Shown piece after piece: positions 13,473 through 25,800 of a stretch of 64,000 bases of DNA. The stretch is taken from the NCBI GenBank assembly GCA_905250075.1, contig CAJNOP010000010.1, positions 2,525,773 through 2,589,772 of the forward strand, in the 5' to 3' direction. The translations under genes were made by a program, and so were the position numbers. Within the stretch, counting starts at the first letter, position 1; every line of letters begins with the position of its first letter. The notes under the pieces were generated by a model. It had not been told where the DNA came from. It made no database searches and worked only from the letters and a program-made list of their open reading frames with translations. The DNA comes from Rotaria sp. Silwood1. Taxonomy: Eukaryota > Rotifera > Eurotatoria > Philodinida > Philodinidae.

Positions 13473-13699
13473 TTTTTATATTGACATAAATATTTCATAT
13501 GTCCACTTATATTTTTAATATATTAAGATGTTTACAAGTAAAATATGTATGTCAATCAGTATTCGCTAAAAAAAGAAAAAAAAAAAAAAAAACAAGAAAA
13601 GAAATATATGTTCAGATGTCGTCAGTGATCGCTTTTTTTTTGGCATTCATATTATCATTGATTCGTTTTCTATTCTTTCAAATCGACTTATGAAAGCAG

Positions 13700-14180
13700 C
13701 AATAAACAAGTAATATTATAAAAACCATATTACCAATTCCAAACCATTGTACAGTACTTGATTTTTTACCTATTTCATCTGTAGTAGTATAGTTTGCAAT
13801 AAATATTCATATACACTACTAATAATAACCGAAAAGATAATAAGAAAAACAAGAAAAAATAAACGTCGGACACATTTTGGTGAAATACAATAACAGAAAC
13901 TTGAATTAGCATTAAATATATCTTCTCCTTCATTATCTATTTTTTATTGCTGTATCAGGAATAAAATCAAGAATAATATGCGCATCAATGTTATAGCTAT
14001 ACTAGGCAAAGTATTGAACCGAACTAATATATCAATGATAATCCACCATACTATGTCAGTGATTGTACAAGAAAGAAAAGCAATTATATAATTACGTTTT
14101 TTGATATCGTTTGAAAATGTGTCAGTACTAGAGAAGAACATAGAAATATTATTTTGATTAGATATTAAGTTATTGTTCAA
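13700..14180 (-). pseudogene. Broken membrane-protein gene, unknown family
   Basis: On the minus strand a hydrophobic frame runs from about 14180 (no ATG, stop codons directly upstream) to an in-frame TAA at 13944. The same frame then continues through a hydrophilic stretch (KIDNEGEDIFNANSS), a cysteine-rich patch and another membrane segment (LFFLVFLIIFSVII). After about 13800 the sequence goes on only in another frame, with a further membrane segment (GNMVFIILLVYCCF). The change of frame could be a frameshift or a very short intron of about 40 nt; the internal TAA and missing start favour a decayed gene. Hydrophobicity is the only likeness to the 281-aa protein downstream. Confidence 0.4.
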
Positions 14181-14275
14181 TTATGGGATAAAATTATATG
14201 CGTTTATATCTCATTTTTGATCATAATAAGTCTTTTATGGAAGAAAAAAGCGTAAAATTTTGATAATATTGGTTT

Positions 14276-14461
14276 TCAGAATGATGTTGTTGAAACTTTT
14301 ATTCCTTCTGTTACTGTAGAAATATCAGTATCACTAATTGCTTGTTTCTGTTGCTTATGATGACGATATACGATGAGATAGTATAAAATTCCAGTCAAAA
14401 TTGTAATAAGTGCCATAATAGATGTAATTATAATACCGATAATGCTTGTTACATCATCCAT
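14276..14461 (-). CDS. Small single-pass membrane protein (hypothetical) or gene remnant
   Basis: ATG at 14461 opens a 61-aa frame with one clear membrane segment (about residues 8-32, IIGIIITSIMALITILTGIL) followed by a basic stretch (YRHHKQQKQ) and a serine/threonine-rich tail. The layout resembles the N-terminus of the 281-aa membrane protein at 12627-13472. It could be a real micro-protein, the first exon of the broken gene at 13700-14180 (no donor of the right phase was found), or a fragment of a decayed paralogue. Confidence 0.3.
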   Translation of the reverse strand: MDDVTSIIGIIITSIMALITILTGILYYLIVYRHHKQQKQAISDTDISTVTEGIKVSTTSF

Positions 14462-16598
14462 TTCATCATATCAATGAAACATTAATCTTAACGCGCCTAT
14501 TATGTTAATGAGTAATATTAAATCTGATGTTTTAGTTTAATCAGATATGTATAAACTGGATAGTAATATATCGATTCTGCTTGTAAACAACAGCAAGAAT
14601 ATCTCATGAAGGAACCTCTCCAAATGTCAAATCGCTTTTTGACTAAAGCAATGTTTATTTGATGAGTTATAGAGAACAATAGAAAAGTCTGCAATAGTTT
14701 GGTTGTCCGTGTCTTCTTTCTTCACTCATCGAAATTTTTCTAAGTTTTTCATCATACTCAAGTCAAGTAAAAGTTTTCATTTCAAACTTTGTACAAATAA
14801 AAGTCTGAATGAAATTTGTTCTTTGCACAAGTTGTAAGTTTTCCAGTATGCCGTATTCTGAGATATTCAATATTCAAATTTTTCTCCTATGTAAAAGCAA
14901 ATTTTGTTCATATATTTACGTCTCTAGCAAGAAAATATTAGTGGTACGATTAATTAATCTCATTCAAGACTTCGTTCGTGGTACATTTCAAGTCGAAACA
15001 CGAACATCAATTTTTCACGCGATCTAAGAAGGACGAAAAAGCAAGTACAACTTCAATATTTCGAGAATAAAAACTTGAAACGCTAAATCTTTCTAGATTT
15101 TTCTATGATTTATTAGTACTGATCAAATGAACATCGTCGCAGTTGAAATGCAATTCGACATTTGGAAACGTTCTTTCGTCAGCTACAAACGATGCAGTAA
15201 CCGTACTAGTTTCTTTGGTATGAATAATTCCGTAAATGTGAACCAAAGCTGATTTAGACGTAGAAGAATGGCAATCTATTCGTGAACATTTTAGCAAACG
15301 ATGATAATATTCCAAAGACTCCTTATATAAAAATGAGTGTTCATGCCATTTTACAGGTATTCTTGTACATTTACAAAAATGAATTCCTATAGTAACATTG
15401 TCAATACGTCTATCTTGAGTTTTTTTTTCGATTATGAAAAATAAAAAAGAAATAAGATGGACTTAGTGGTAGCAAAATTGGTTCTATCTGACAATTATAA
15501 AAAGATTCCCTAGTGATTGTATATCGTTAGAAAAATGATTAGTTGTACTATCTAACTATCGAATAGTTTTTGTTAGGATACTGTTTTTTCTACTGATTCA
15601 ACATTATATATATGGTAAGAAGGATATGAGGCGCAAAGTATAGAATAATTTAAGAATGAGGTATTCTAATAAAAAAAAATACAACTCGCATAAGTACTGT
15701 GAGATGATGCTACATGTTGTGCATAGATAGGTCCTACTGTATCCTAGGAAAATTGCATAGATATTGGGATTTTAAATACTTGGATACTATATTGAATTTT
15801 TATTGTATGAACATACTTATAATATCAAGTATTGATGATCTGTGTGAGATATCATGATGTTATAAAAACGACATGTATCTTTTTTTCCAGTGAGTCTAAT
15901 TTTAATTTTTACGTTGATACTTATCTTATGACTCCATGAAAGCACTCAATTATCGAAATTTGAAATGTTCAAACGATTTTTTTCTAACATACCTAAACCA
16001 ATATAGTGACACACTTTGATAGATTTGACGTTAAGAAAAGATAAATTACATAAAGTCATTTTAGCTATGATGGCATCGACACCTTTGTTAAACCAAATCT
16101 AAAGTAATTCGTCCTCTTTCATTCAATACATATATAGTTTTCGAGACAGACACAAATGGAACCACATTTTAAGGCTTATTCAAATGGGCTCGTTAAATAA
16201 CCAAATGAATTTTCTTTCTTGAAAGTTTGATGTGAATGATTATTAAAAGACTGATTTTCATTCTAACTCAAATTTCGAAATCACGTCAATGAAATATTTC
16301 TTTTGGCTTAAAATATTACTTGATTTATGTTTATCTAGAATATATATTAATAAACAATGCGATTTCATGTCTTAGATTTTACTTGAGAGAATTCTACTAC
16401 AAACTGTAGATAAGTCGATAGGTAGCGTCATCTATTCACAGGTTAATGCTATGCCGTAGAACCTGATAATATGTGTACCATTAGATAGATCAAGTCTTTT
16501 TCTACAAGTCTACACATATATCATAGGATTGTGTGTTTTTACAATCTATTTAACGAGAGAAATAAGTATTGAAAATTTATTATAAAATTGAATAAATA
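14462..16598. other. Intergenic region with one possible gene fragment
   Basis: About 2.1 kb. The only coding-like part is the minus-strand piece at about 15103-15410, listed separately. The remainder is AT-rich without recognisable features; the last few hundred bases hold the 3' flank of the RNA ligase gene. Confidence 0.45.
15103..15410 (-). pseudogene. Possible terminal exon or fragment of an unrecognised gene
   Basis: A minus-strand frame open from about 15410 to a TAG at 15103 encodes roughly 100 residues of normal amino-acid complexity, with several cysteines and histidines (FCKCTRIPVKWHEHSF, SALVHIYGII, PNVELHFNCDDVHL). This contrasts with the low-complexity frames around it. No start or partner exon was found; two possible acceptor AGs lie near 15409-15415. 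Family unknown. It may be the last exon of a gene with long introns or a relic. Confidence 0.3.
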
Positions 16599-17642
16599 TC
16601 AAGATAAATGTTCTTGAAACCATATTCTGGCTTTATTATTTATTGCTCGTCCAAGATCTTTAGTATCAATATTTGATTTTTCCATGGTATCTCTTTCTTC
16701 TTTAATAATATCGGTCAAAAGCCATTTAAAAAATGTTCCAATATTTTTCATTTCAATTGTTAATTGTTGTTCACGTAAATAGTCAAGTCCTTGACACATT
16801 CGATTTTCTGTACATGCATAATCAATAAATTCTTGAATATTTGCTAATTTTTCTGTATCTACTGGTGCTAATGTTTTAACTTTACTAACTGAATGTTGTT
16901 CACCTTTTACTTTAAATGTTAAACCTCCTTGAGTTAATGTCCATTCAGTCCATACAACACCTTCACCAATACCTACTTTATTGAAATATGTTCCAACAGG
17001 ACATTGACGTTCAACTTCTTCAGTAATTTCAATAAGTTTATTTTGTGAAAGTTTTGGAGAAATAAAATCAATATCAATTTCAAAAGTAGGAAAATCATAA
17101 ATATTATAAATCGATTTATCATGCCATTTTATATTTGTCCACTCTTGTGGTTGAAGCCAAAAAGAATTTTTATCAACTTGTATTTCATCTTCATTTTCAA
17201 TTGTTGTGATTTTTTCTTCAATAATTCGTATTTTAAATATAACAAACATTTTAGTAAGACCACATATAGCAACATTCTTTTGAATATTTCCACCACACCA
17301 TTCACCAAAAATTAGAATTTTACGACCTTGTTCATATTGTTCTCGAATAATTGAACTTTGAGGAAGAACATAATTATTAAAAAATTCATCTGCTAATGGA
17401 TAAATATATTGTGCAAAACCAGCATTATCTTTTTCTGGTGTAATTATATTATTTCGTGATTGACACCAATGTCCAGAATCTTTTTGGTAACCAATAGCTG
17501 AATTAGTTCCATGTAATTTTACTGTACCAATAAATTTCATAACAGGTAATTCTTTGTCTCGATCTTCTTCACATCGACGAGTATATCGAAGGACTTTAGT
17601 GATTACACCTCGAAACTGTTCAGTTTCTGGATACGAAATCAT
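16599..17642 (-). CDS. RNA ligase, T4 Rnl2-like
   Basis: An ATP-dependent ligase expected to seal 3'-OH/5'-phosphate RNA ends through a lysyl-AMP intermediate. The intronless frame starts at ATG 17642 and encodes 347 aa. Nucleotidyltransferase motifs occur in order: motif I with the adenylated lysine in VKLHGTN (Lys42), a basic SRNN at about 62-65, motif III IFGEWCGGN (111-119), motif IIIa-like MFVIFKIRI (about 132-140), motif IV GEGVVW (226-231) and motif V FKVKG (243-247) with two lysines. About 100 residues follow as a helical C-terminal domain. Rnl2-type ligases are known from phages, trypanosome editosomes, and scattered bacteria and eukaryotes, and are not general animal genes. With no introns, transfer from a microbe is likely (inference). 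No kinase or phosphatase partner lies next to it. Length and motifs look intact. Confidence 0.88.
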   Translation of the reverse strand: MISYPETEQFRGVITKVLRYTRRCEEDRDKELPVMKFIGTVKLHGTNSAIGYQKDSGHWCQSRNNIITPEKDNAGFAQYIYPLADEFFNNYVLPQSSIIREQYEQGRKILIFGEWCGGNIQKNVAICGLTKMFVIFKIRIIEEKITTIENEDEIQVDKNSFWLQPQEWTNIKWHDKSIYNIYDFPTFEIDIDFISPKLSQNKLIEITEEVERQCPVGTYFNKVGIGEGVVWTEWTLTQGGLTFKVKGEQHSVSKVKTLAPVDTEKLANIQEFIDYACTENRMCQGLDYLREQQLTIEMKNIGTFFKWLLTDIIKEERDTMEKSNIDTKDLGRAINNKARIWFQEHLS

Positions 17643-17859
17643 GATGAATAGATATTTTGTTATGGTTGCTATTACAGTTTTTGCCTTTATGCTTTAAATA
17701 CATGTGTTTTTTTACCTAGCTTCTTATGCAAAAGTTTCATTGGATTGTGTAATAACTAGTAATATTCTACAAAGCTGATAAAAAACTATTATTCATACTG
17801 ACGAAATGATTGTTTTTGTTATGAATTTTATTTCAAAAAAAAAAAAGGAAAAAAAGTAT

Positions 17860-19719
17860 TTATTCAGTTCCACTATTGACTGGATGATCAGAAGGCATTT
17901 GAGGTAATTTTTCACTATAAAATAAGGACAAATAAGTATATAAAAACTACATTTTCACAAAACAACTTTACTTACATTTCTTCAGTTAGTTTTTGTAACT
18001 ACAAAAAAAAAAAGAAGAAAAAATATTTTATTTCAATAAAAATTATTTTTATTTGGCTCATATGTAGTTGCTAAATATTTTATAACCACTGCTCAGTATG
18101 TTTTTTTCCCAACGGATCATTCGATAAGCATTGGAATTTTATTTAAAGCCCTTCGACTGTCACTTTCTGATATGTCAAGGACTCGATGTTAGATCATTTC
18201 GACTAAATGAACGATTGTTTCTGAGACAAACAGATTTTGATTAAAATAACAAAGACTCTGTCCAATAGATGCTTGATTTTCAAATCATCGGAGCCTATTG
18301 AATGCACTTGAGGAAAGAAATTCGAACATGGACATTTTTATGATTCAGTTTCGTCAAACATCTAATCTAAATATGAACTATTATTCCTTAACAACTTCTC
18401 AACCTTTGTCTATTAAATATGGTATCTCACAATGCTATTGATTTAGATCAAAATGATCAAATATTCTTAAAGTTTTCTTACTTTGACAGATGGGAAAATA
18501 TTTGAAGAACGTTTTTGCGTTGGATAAAATTTTTTATTTTAACAGCTAATTCTGCATCTCTGCCTAGACGACAGTGTGACAAACTATCTTATGTCTTGAC
18601 TTCGTTTGTTTCGTTGACAGAAACGCAAATAACTGCACAAAGTGTAATAGCGAACTTATCACTTTTTATTCGCTTAGTTACCAAGACAAACTCCTCTTCT
18701 CGATGCATCAGTCATGATTCAAGTCAGCCACTCGTTCTCTACACCTAATCATCATTTTGAAATGAGAAACTATGATAATAACATATCTTTTACATCACTC
18801 ATATAAACTGGTAGATTTAATGTTTTTATTTCCGAGTAGAAGCCAATTAAAAGACGAAAAACTTTTCTCTTTAAAACCTTTCCTATGCAAAGTTTCACGC
18901 TGAAATTTGAAAATCAAGTTTTTCTGAAGAGACTACGATATTGACGTTAAAAATGTCGTAAAAGTGCAATTTTTTGCGTAGCAATATTCTAAAGGTATGA
19001 ACTCTTTTTAGGATATTTAAGAATCATTTAGTTCTACATAATGCAAATAGTCTTGAGTGAAAAATAATTGAACAGTTAGCAGACTTCCATAAGCAGTATT
19101 TAACTGATTCTTATTTTTATCATATTTACTTTTTGCATAAGACATGACATATTTTCATTTGCTTTTTTTTGACATTCATCCGATTCAATACTAGAATAGA
19201 AACAATGTTTTTATTTCTAAAGAAAATTAAAAAGAAATTGTTTTTTTTCATACTCTATTGTTGATAAATCTTTATCTAAAGAAAAATGTAATCTTGCCAA
19301 TTGTTCTTGAGTTTCTCGAATTGTATCCATTTTTGTACAAGTAAATTGTGGACCTATTATTATTTTTTTTTATTGTTTAATTAAATATAATGAATAAAGA
19401 AGAACAAAAGAAAAAACATCGTTCTTACTAAATGCAAGTAATGTTCCTTCACGAAATCGTTGTAATAAATCTGTAAGATCATTTTCTAATTCTTTCATAG
19501 TTGTTACATCAGAAAAAAAAGCATGTTCATTTGGACGAATACTACCAGCTGTAAAATCCAGTGGATTTTCTGATGAATAATCATCAACTTCGAATAAAAT
19601 AATTTAAAAAAATATATATTTGAAAAGAAATTTTTTAATAAAGTCTTACATCGATCATCACTTTCTGATGTTTGATCTAATACAGTCGCTGAAATATTTC
19701 TTGTTGGAGTTTTTGCCAT
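17860..19719 (-). CDS. CCDC28 homologue (coiled-coil domain-containing protein 28)
   Basis: Six exons on the minus strand: 19650-19719, 19429-19587, 19254-19353, 19130-19190, 17976-17998 and 17860-17914, in phase throughout, giving 155 aa from ATG 19719. The core (HAFFSDVTTMKELENDL, LLQRFREGTLLAF, ETQEQLARLHFSLD) follows the pattern of the animal CCDC28A/B family, and the tail (LQKLTEEIEKL) is a short coiled coil as in the family. Human CCDC28B modifies Bardet-Biedl syndrome, binds BBS proteins and acts in ciliogenesis and mTORC2 signalling; a similar role is inferred. The fifth exon is only 23 nt, and the intron before it (17999-19129, 1.13 kb) is far longer than the others and carries a dispersed repeat. 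The two 3' exons rest on phase and family pattern only. Confidence 0.78.
18870..19075 (+). repeat. Dispersed repeat, copy A (in a CCDC28 intron)
   Basis: About 200 bp resembling 27868-28075 in the same order and orientation. Shared blocks include TGCAAAGTTTCA, GAAAATCA, AGTGCAAT, TTTTAGAGGATATT-like and AATGCAAATAGTCT(T/C)GA. By eye the copies are about 65-70% identical. Both copies sit inside unusually long introns. No coding capacity is seen; an old, diverged non-autonomous element is the simplest explanation. Confidence 0.5.
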
Positions 19720-19878
19720 TGTTTTTTTATTCTACAAAAAACAAAAACAGATCTAAGTAACTAATATAATATTATCAAACTAAGAGTAAACTAAAAATTT
19801 ATCACAGTGTATAAACAAAAAACAAAATCACAGTTAATAAATTCCTGAAGAAAAAAAAAACAAATAATGGTGGATGTA

Positions 19879-22800
19879 TTATTTTTTTGTTAATGTTAAG
19901 CGATTTGGTCGAATAAATAAACCATGATTTTGTTTACATTGAAAATAAACTTGTCCATTAACAGATCCATCATTTTTACCAAGTGGTCGTGAAACAAATT
20001 CGATACCGATCCAAATACCATCAGCAAATGCTGTTCTACCAATAAAACGTACAATAGCTATATAAATAAAATATATTTATATAAGAGTAAGAAAATATTA
20101 AAAGAAAGAACGATTTACCCAGGTGATTATGACAATATACTTTGTCACCTATATGGAATGTAATACTGTGTACGCTAAAAATAAAAATAAAGATTCAATG
20201 TCATGAAGCTTTTCATAAGATAGAATTTAATTTACCCAGAATCCATCGATTTACTAATTTGATCATCTTCAACACTATTTGAAGCCATTACTAGAAAAAA
20301 AAAGATCAATACATGTATAGTGGATATTAAGAACAGAAGACACATGATTTTCTTTAATTTGCAAGTTTACACTTCAGTATATTTCGCACTTCTCTTTTAT
20401 AACAAGAAAAATTATTCTTTAAGAATGTATAATATTGCTATCGGATATTTTCTATATTCATCTCAAACCTACATATTCCTACTTATACTCATCACACATA
20501 TCTAGAAACTATTAACCATTTATTCTGTTGTTGTGACTTATGTATAAAAAATTTTAAATTCGAAATAGTGAACCATCGAAACGAAACGATTTCCGAATAT
20601 TGCATAGTCTGATAAAAAATTTAATTTATTTTGAGTTGAAAAATCTGTTGTATTTTAATTGTATTTATGATACTAGAGCAATTTGTTGCATATGTATGTT
20701 AGTTTTAAAGTAATCTGAAGAATCATTGAAAATAGGTGGCTGAAGGTACTCGAAAGATCGTCATTGACATTGGCACCTGTGATGAATTATTTAGTCAGCT
20801 TATGTGGTAACATGGATTGCCTATTCGGATATTTGGCAAATTAATTGATACTACCACAGATATAATCTATGTGCAGAGTAGTTTTTAAAAATTTTTTAAT
20901 TATAGATGTGCAAACATCATTTTTCATGACAACTCAAGTTAGTTTTGACCTATTCATAATAAGTAATATTAACAATTGCTCACGTATGGGAATGTGTGTG
21001 TGTGCTGGCACGAGCCTTCTCTTCATTCATACTTCATACTCTATATCAATGTAAGCCTATGTCCTACATCCGATTCATTCTGCATCTTCACAACAAAATG
21101 ACTTCAGTCAAAGTCAATCATATTAGTGTCATTATCATCACGTAAATAAGCTATCTCTATGACTGACTCAACAACAATCCTTATGGATTAGTACTAGAGA
21201 GGAAAGTATTAAATTTTATTAACTTAAAACTATTTTATATTTTAAAGACTTTTTGAAAAACAAATCCACTTCAACACTTACTTCCTGTATCATACTCTGA
21301 TGTTGCCATTCTCGAATTTCGTTTTGTTTGACGATCTAATGAATTTGATAATGAATGTGTTAGTCGATCGTTATTATTGAATCTATACAATTGAACACAA
21401 TTAAAATAACATTTTTTTATATTAAATTAATATACTTTTTCAAATTTTGACTTCGTACAAATACACCATGTTGTGGTTTACATTGAAAATAACGTTGTCC
21501 ATCAACACTTAAAAATCCATCATGTAAACCATCAGGTAAGTCCAATTCAATACCATACCATACTCCTTAAATTATCAAAATCAATCAATATTTATCTATT
21601 GCATTCATTATTTTACCAGATCCTAATGATGTTGGTCCAATATATTTTATAGTTCCACATCGATTTTTCGAAAGAAGTACTCGATCATTTACATGATATT
21701 GTTCTACTGATCGACTGTCTGCTGAATTATCTCGTTTTAAACCTTTAATACGCATGAATAATAAGATGATAGCAAAAAAGTTTACGAATAAATGTAATTT
21801 TTATTCTTTTTCTCTGTGGTGTTAAGCAATTAGCTGAACATCACAGAGAAAAAGAATAGAAAATAAATTGTTGTTAAACTTTTTTATCATTATCTCAGAT
21901 TTTGATAATGAAATAATTACCAGTATCAACACGACTTGTAATACTACTAGTATTTACTGTAGGGAAATTAATTGGACGAAATCGACGTTCACGTTCAGGT
22001 GATTGAGGTACTGGTGTTAGTTTTTGTAAAGATGATGGTTGTACAAAGATACCTAATCAAAACGAGAATTATAAGAAAAATTTATTATTGAATACTTTAC
22101 CTCTATTTGGTGGACACGTAAAATAACGTATGCCTCCTATGCAGCCATCATGTTTACCAGTTGGTTCATCGAGTTCTATACCATACCAACGATTAACACC
22201 AAATGGAACATTACCAAAATATTTTATTGTTCCGGTCTATTTCAATAATCAATTATTAATAAAATAATGACGAAAAAAATTTTTATACTTTATTATTTGC
22301 TAGTTGAACTCGTTCATCTATTTGAAACTGTGTCGTAATATGATTGTCCGAATCTAAATAAAATTAAATAATCGAATATATTAACTATTTTTCTTAGGAA
22401 GAAGTATACACAATTGTCAGACGCTATTGAAGTTTATATTTTGACTATAGGTAAGCTTCAGGAAGACTAAGAAAACTCTAAAAAGTTTCGGAATCTTAGC
22501 GTATGTAGACAGAGATCTAATTACCATATAGGCATAAGAAAATGAGATTTTTGTTTTCGTTTCTTCTCGATTGTTCCAAGAAGTTGAGGTTTGGAATTTT
22601 TAACATACAATTTTCAGTTGATACAAGAGGCAGAATCATATTCATTTAAGAAGATGCGATCCATCTAGAGATAAATTCGTTTATGTTTCGTTGTTGTAAC
22701 GTAATCTCCTCTGGACATCCGAAGTTCTACGAAGACTGGTTTTCGATCTGTTTAACATTCTACACGAACAGAACTTATTGAAAAACTTGACATAAGAATT

Positions 22801-25800
22801 CAAAATTATATTTCATGTTCATCAAATACAATGAAGATCAATTTTTCATTTGATTATGGACATGTAATCAACAATAAATTGAACAATAATGACATAGACA
22901 AAGAAGTCGATCAATTAGTTAATGTTTTTCTTGCTGTCACTTTGTATTAGAGATACTATGATTTTACATGATAGATTTAAATAGATGTTATCTTGAAAAT
23001 GATCGAGCTTTTGTTGAATGAATATAATTATGCTTCGTGTATCAATTAAAAATTCCATATTAAAAATTGCAGATCTCAACTTCTCAGAATAAAGTAAAAA
23101 CATTGAGAAGATACTAAAAATTCTTATTTCTTTACACGTATGTGCCAACCAGATCTTTGTATAGATACACAATAGGGTCGAATCATTTCAAAATTTTCCT
23201 AGTCTAACGAAGTCCAGTGTACGATTTGGATCATGTTACGAAAAAATTTTGAAATTTGTGGCTAAATCTGTGATTTAAGAATTTTGCTGATTCAAAAGGT
23301 ATTTTGACTGAGTTTTTTATTTAAAAACTTCTATAGGAAAGTGTGAAAAAGCTTAGTAGAATAAAAAGCTATATTATCGTATAATCTTTTCTTCTACTTC
23401 AGCTTGTATATATACGTAAAGAAAGTCAAATAAGGAAATATTCTATCACATAATCATATTGTTTCAATTGCCGAACATCGGCGAAAAGAAGTCAAGAACG
23501 TATTCTTTGTTTCCAACTACGAAGTGGAAGGAAGGGAAAAAGAAGATTGACCGATACCAGAATCCGAGTCGAACCCGATTGAGTCACGAAAATTTGACCC
23601 AAGTCGTGCACTAAGTTTTACTCATAGTCAAAGTTAAACTCGAATGGCGTTCGACATTTGAATATCTTCCGTTGTTAATTAAATAGATTATTTCTTATTA
23701 CTTATCATAGAATCGATGAGAAGTGATTGTTGTTGTGTACATGCTTGATCTTGAAGAAGTACTCGTAACGCATCAGCAATCTCTTGTTGTTCTTTCGTAT
23801 TAGTTTTTGGAATGCAATCTAGTTAAATATAAATTATTATTTTCTCAAATATAAAATACAAAGCTTTAACCAGTAGGAGTTCGTTGTTCATCATCAAGTA
23901 TTTGTTTGTTAGCTCCAGCTTGTACAAGAACTTGAGCTGTTGACTGAGATAAAGCTGTACATGCTAGATGAAGTGGAGATTCATTTTTAAATGAAGCACA
24001 TGTTTCATTTAATACTAAAAAAACATACAGAAGATTATTCATACTGAAAATAATAATTAATCATTTTTTACATGATAAAACTTTAGATTGTTTTAAAAGA
24101 AGTTCACAAACTGATGGACAATCAAAAAAAGCACAATAATGAAGACAATTCATTTGCACCCACAAACATGGAGCCGAGAGATTAATACCTAAAGATTGAA
24201 AATCTTATTTTAAAAACAATAAAACATAATGTTGAACCATAAAATTAAACTTAGCTCACAATTTAACCTTTTGAGAAAATCATTTTTTGAACACATACAC
24301 ATAGCTGGTTAGAACCAGACATAGTTGGTTCGAATAGTACTTCTTTCATTCTTTCTAAATATATGTTCAGAACTATGTTTTTCGAAGAAAAATATAGTGA
24401 GCGTAGGTTTTAAGCTGAAATTTTGTAGCTTAACATCTTCACAGCAAAGAGGAGAAAGGCTAACATTTATTAGACACATTTCCATAGCAACCGAAGACAA
24501 CGTGCATCAGACTCCTTTCCTAATGTTCCTTAGTAACAAGAAAAGGCGCTGAACAGCATTAACAAACAAAATTCAGCCTGTTTCAGAATATTCTAAAGTC
24601 TTCTTCTATATCTGAACGGTTGGAATATATTTCGGAATGTTCTTAATCGTGTAGTTTTTGATATTTTTTCAGATAAACTTTCTATTCAATTTGTCTAGAA
24701 TGATGAGTCCCAATGCATTGCTTTGCCACAGTTGTCATTAGAGTCTTGCAACCTGTGGATCGGATACTCACACAATATTCTAGTTATCATATGATCAACA
24801 TAAAAAGCATGCATGAATTGATCAAGTAACAACTTTAGGATATAATATTATCAACGTTCCTGTATTTATCAATATACATAAAAGTGCGTTGAGACTTATT
24901 TAGGATGTAATGGGTATGTATAAGAAGCTTATGTGCCAGTTAAATTAATGGTTAAAATAATAAATTAAGAAAAACAGAGTATGACAATGAAAAAGAAATG
25001 AACGAAAAGCAACAAAACGTAGAGCAATGGTAAAAAACCATTTTGTTCGAAATGAAGATGATAAATTATTCTTAAAGAACAACTATAGTCCGTTAGAGGT
25101 TTTTCACTTGACGTACTTTGTATTAGTAAAATCAGACTAAATAACATATGTGAGTTTCACATTTTAGCTCCAAAGAAGCAGCGCTAGTGAGCTTTTCATA
25201 AATGATTTTAAAATGTCTAAATTTTTCTTCATATCATCACTCTCTTAATGGGAACATCCGATTACCATTTTATATCGTACAATCTGTTGTTCAACTAATT
25301 CATGTGGAAATTTTCAAACACATTTTATTCAATAGAAGTAACTTTCGTTGATATTTATTACATAGCATATCATCAAGCTATATATTTCTCGTATATAAAA
25401 ATAAAATGAAGTCTCGTTTTTCTAAATAATCCCATAGTTATCTCTTCTGAAAGTCATTTATGTTGATGACAGAACAATAATAGAAAATAATGTTTTGTCG
25501 ATTGATTGCTTACAAGAATTCTCTAAACACAATGTGTAAGGGGTTTTTTTTTGAATATCACGCGATTTACAATATTTCTAATAATGGTAATTCTATTTGT
25601 CAATGCACGGGTAAAAGATTATATACGATTGAGTACCTTTTTCAATAAGTAAATTCATAACTTGTACGGCTTCTTTTTCATGTCCTAATTGTTTTGCTCC
25701 AAATTTACATGTAAAATGGAGTAAACTCATTCCTGTTATAATATCATATTCATTAATATTAATTTCATTTTCCAATGTCTAAATAACAAAAGTATTTCTT

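Noticed and set aside
20236-20290. Treating 19879-20287 as a separate one-CAP-Gly gene starting at MASNSVEDD
   Set aside because: An acceptor AG sits directly before it, and the upstream exon ends at a GT donor of the matching phase, so joining to the CLIP3/4-like gene is simpler; it remains the stated alternative.
22915-23172. Minus-strand open frame inside a CLIP3/4-like intron
   Set aside because: No ATG at its start and no motif; it lies within an intron whose flanking exons join in phase.
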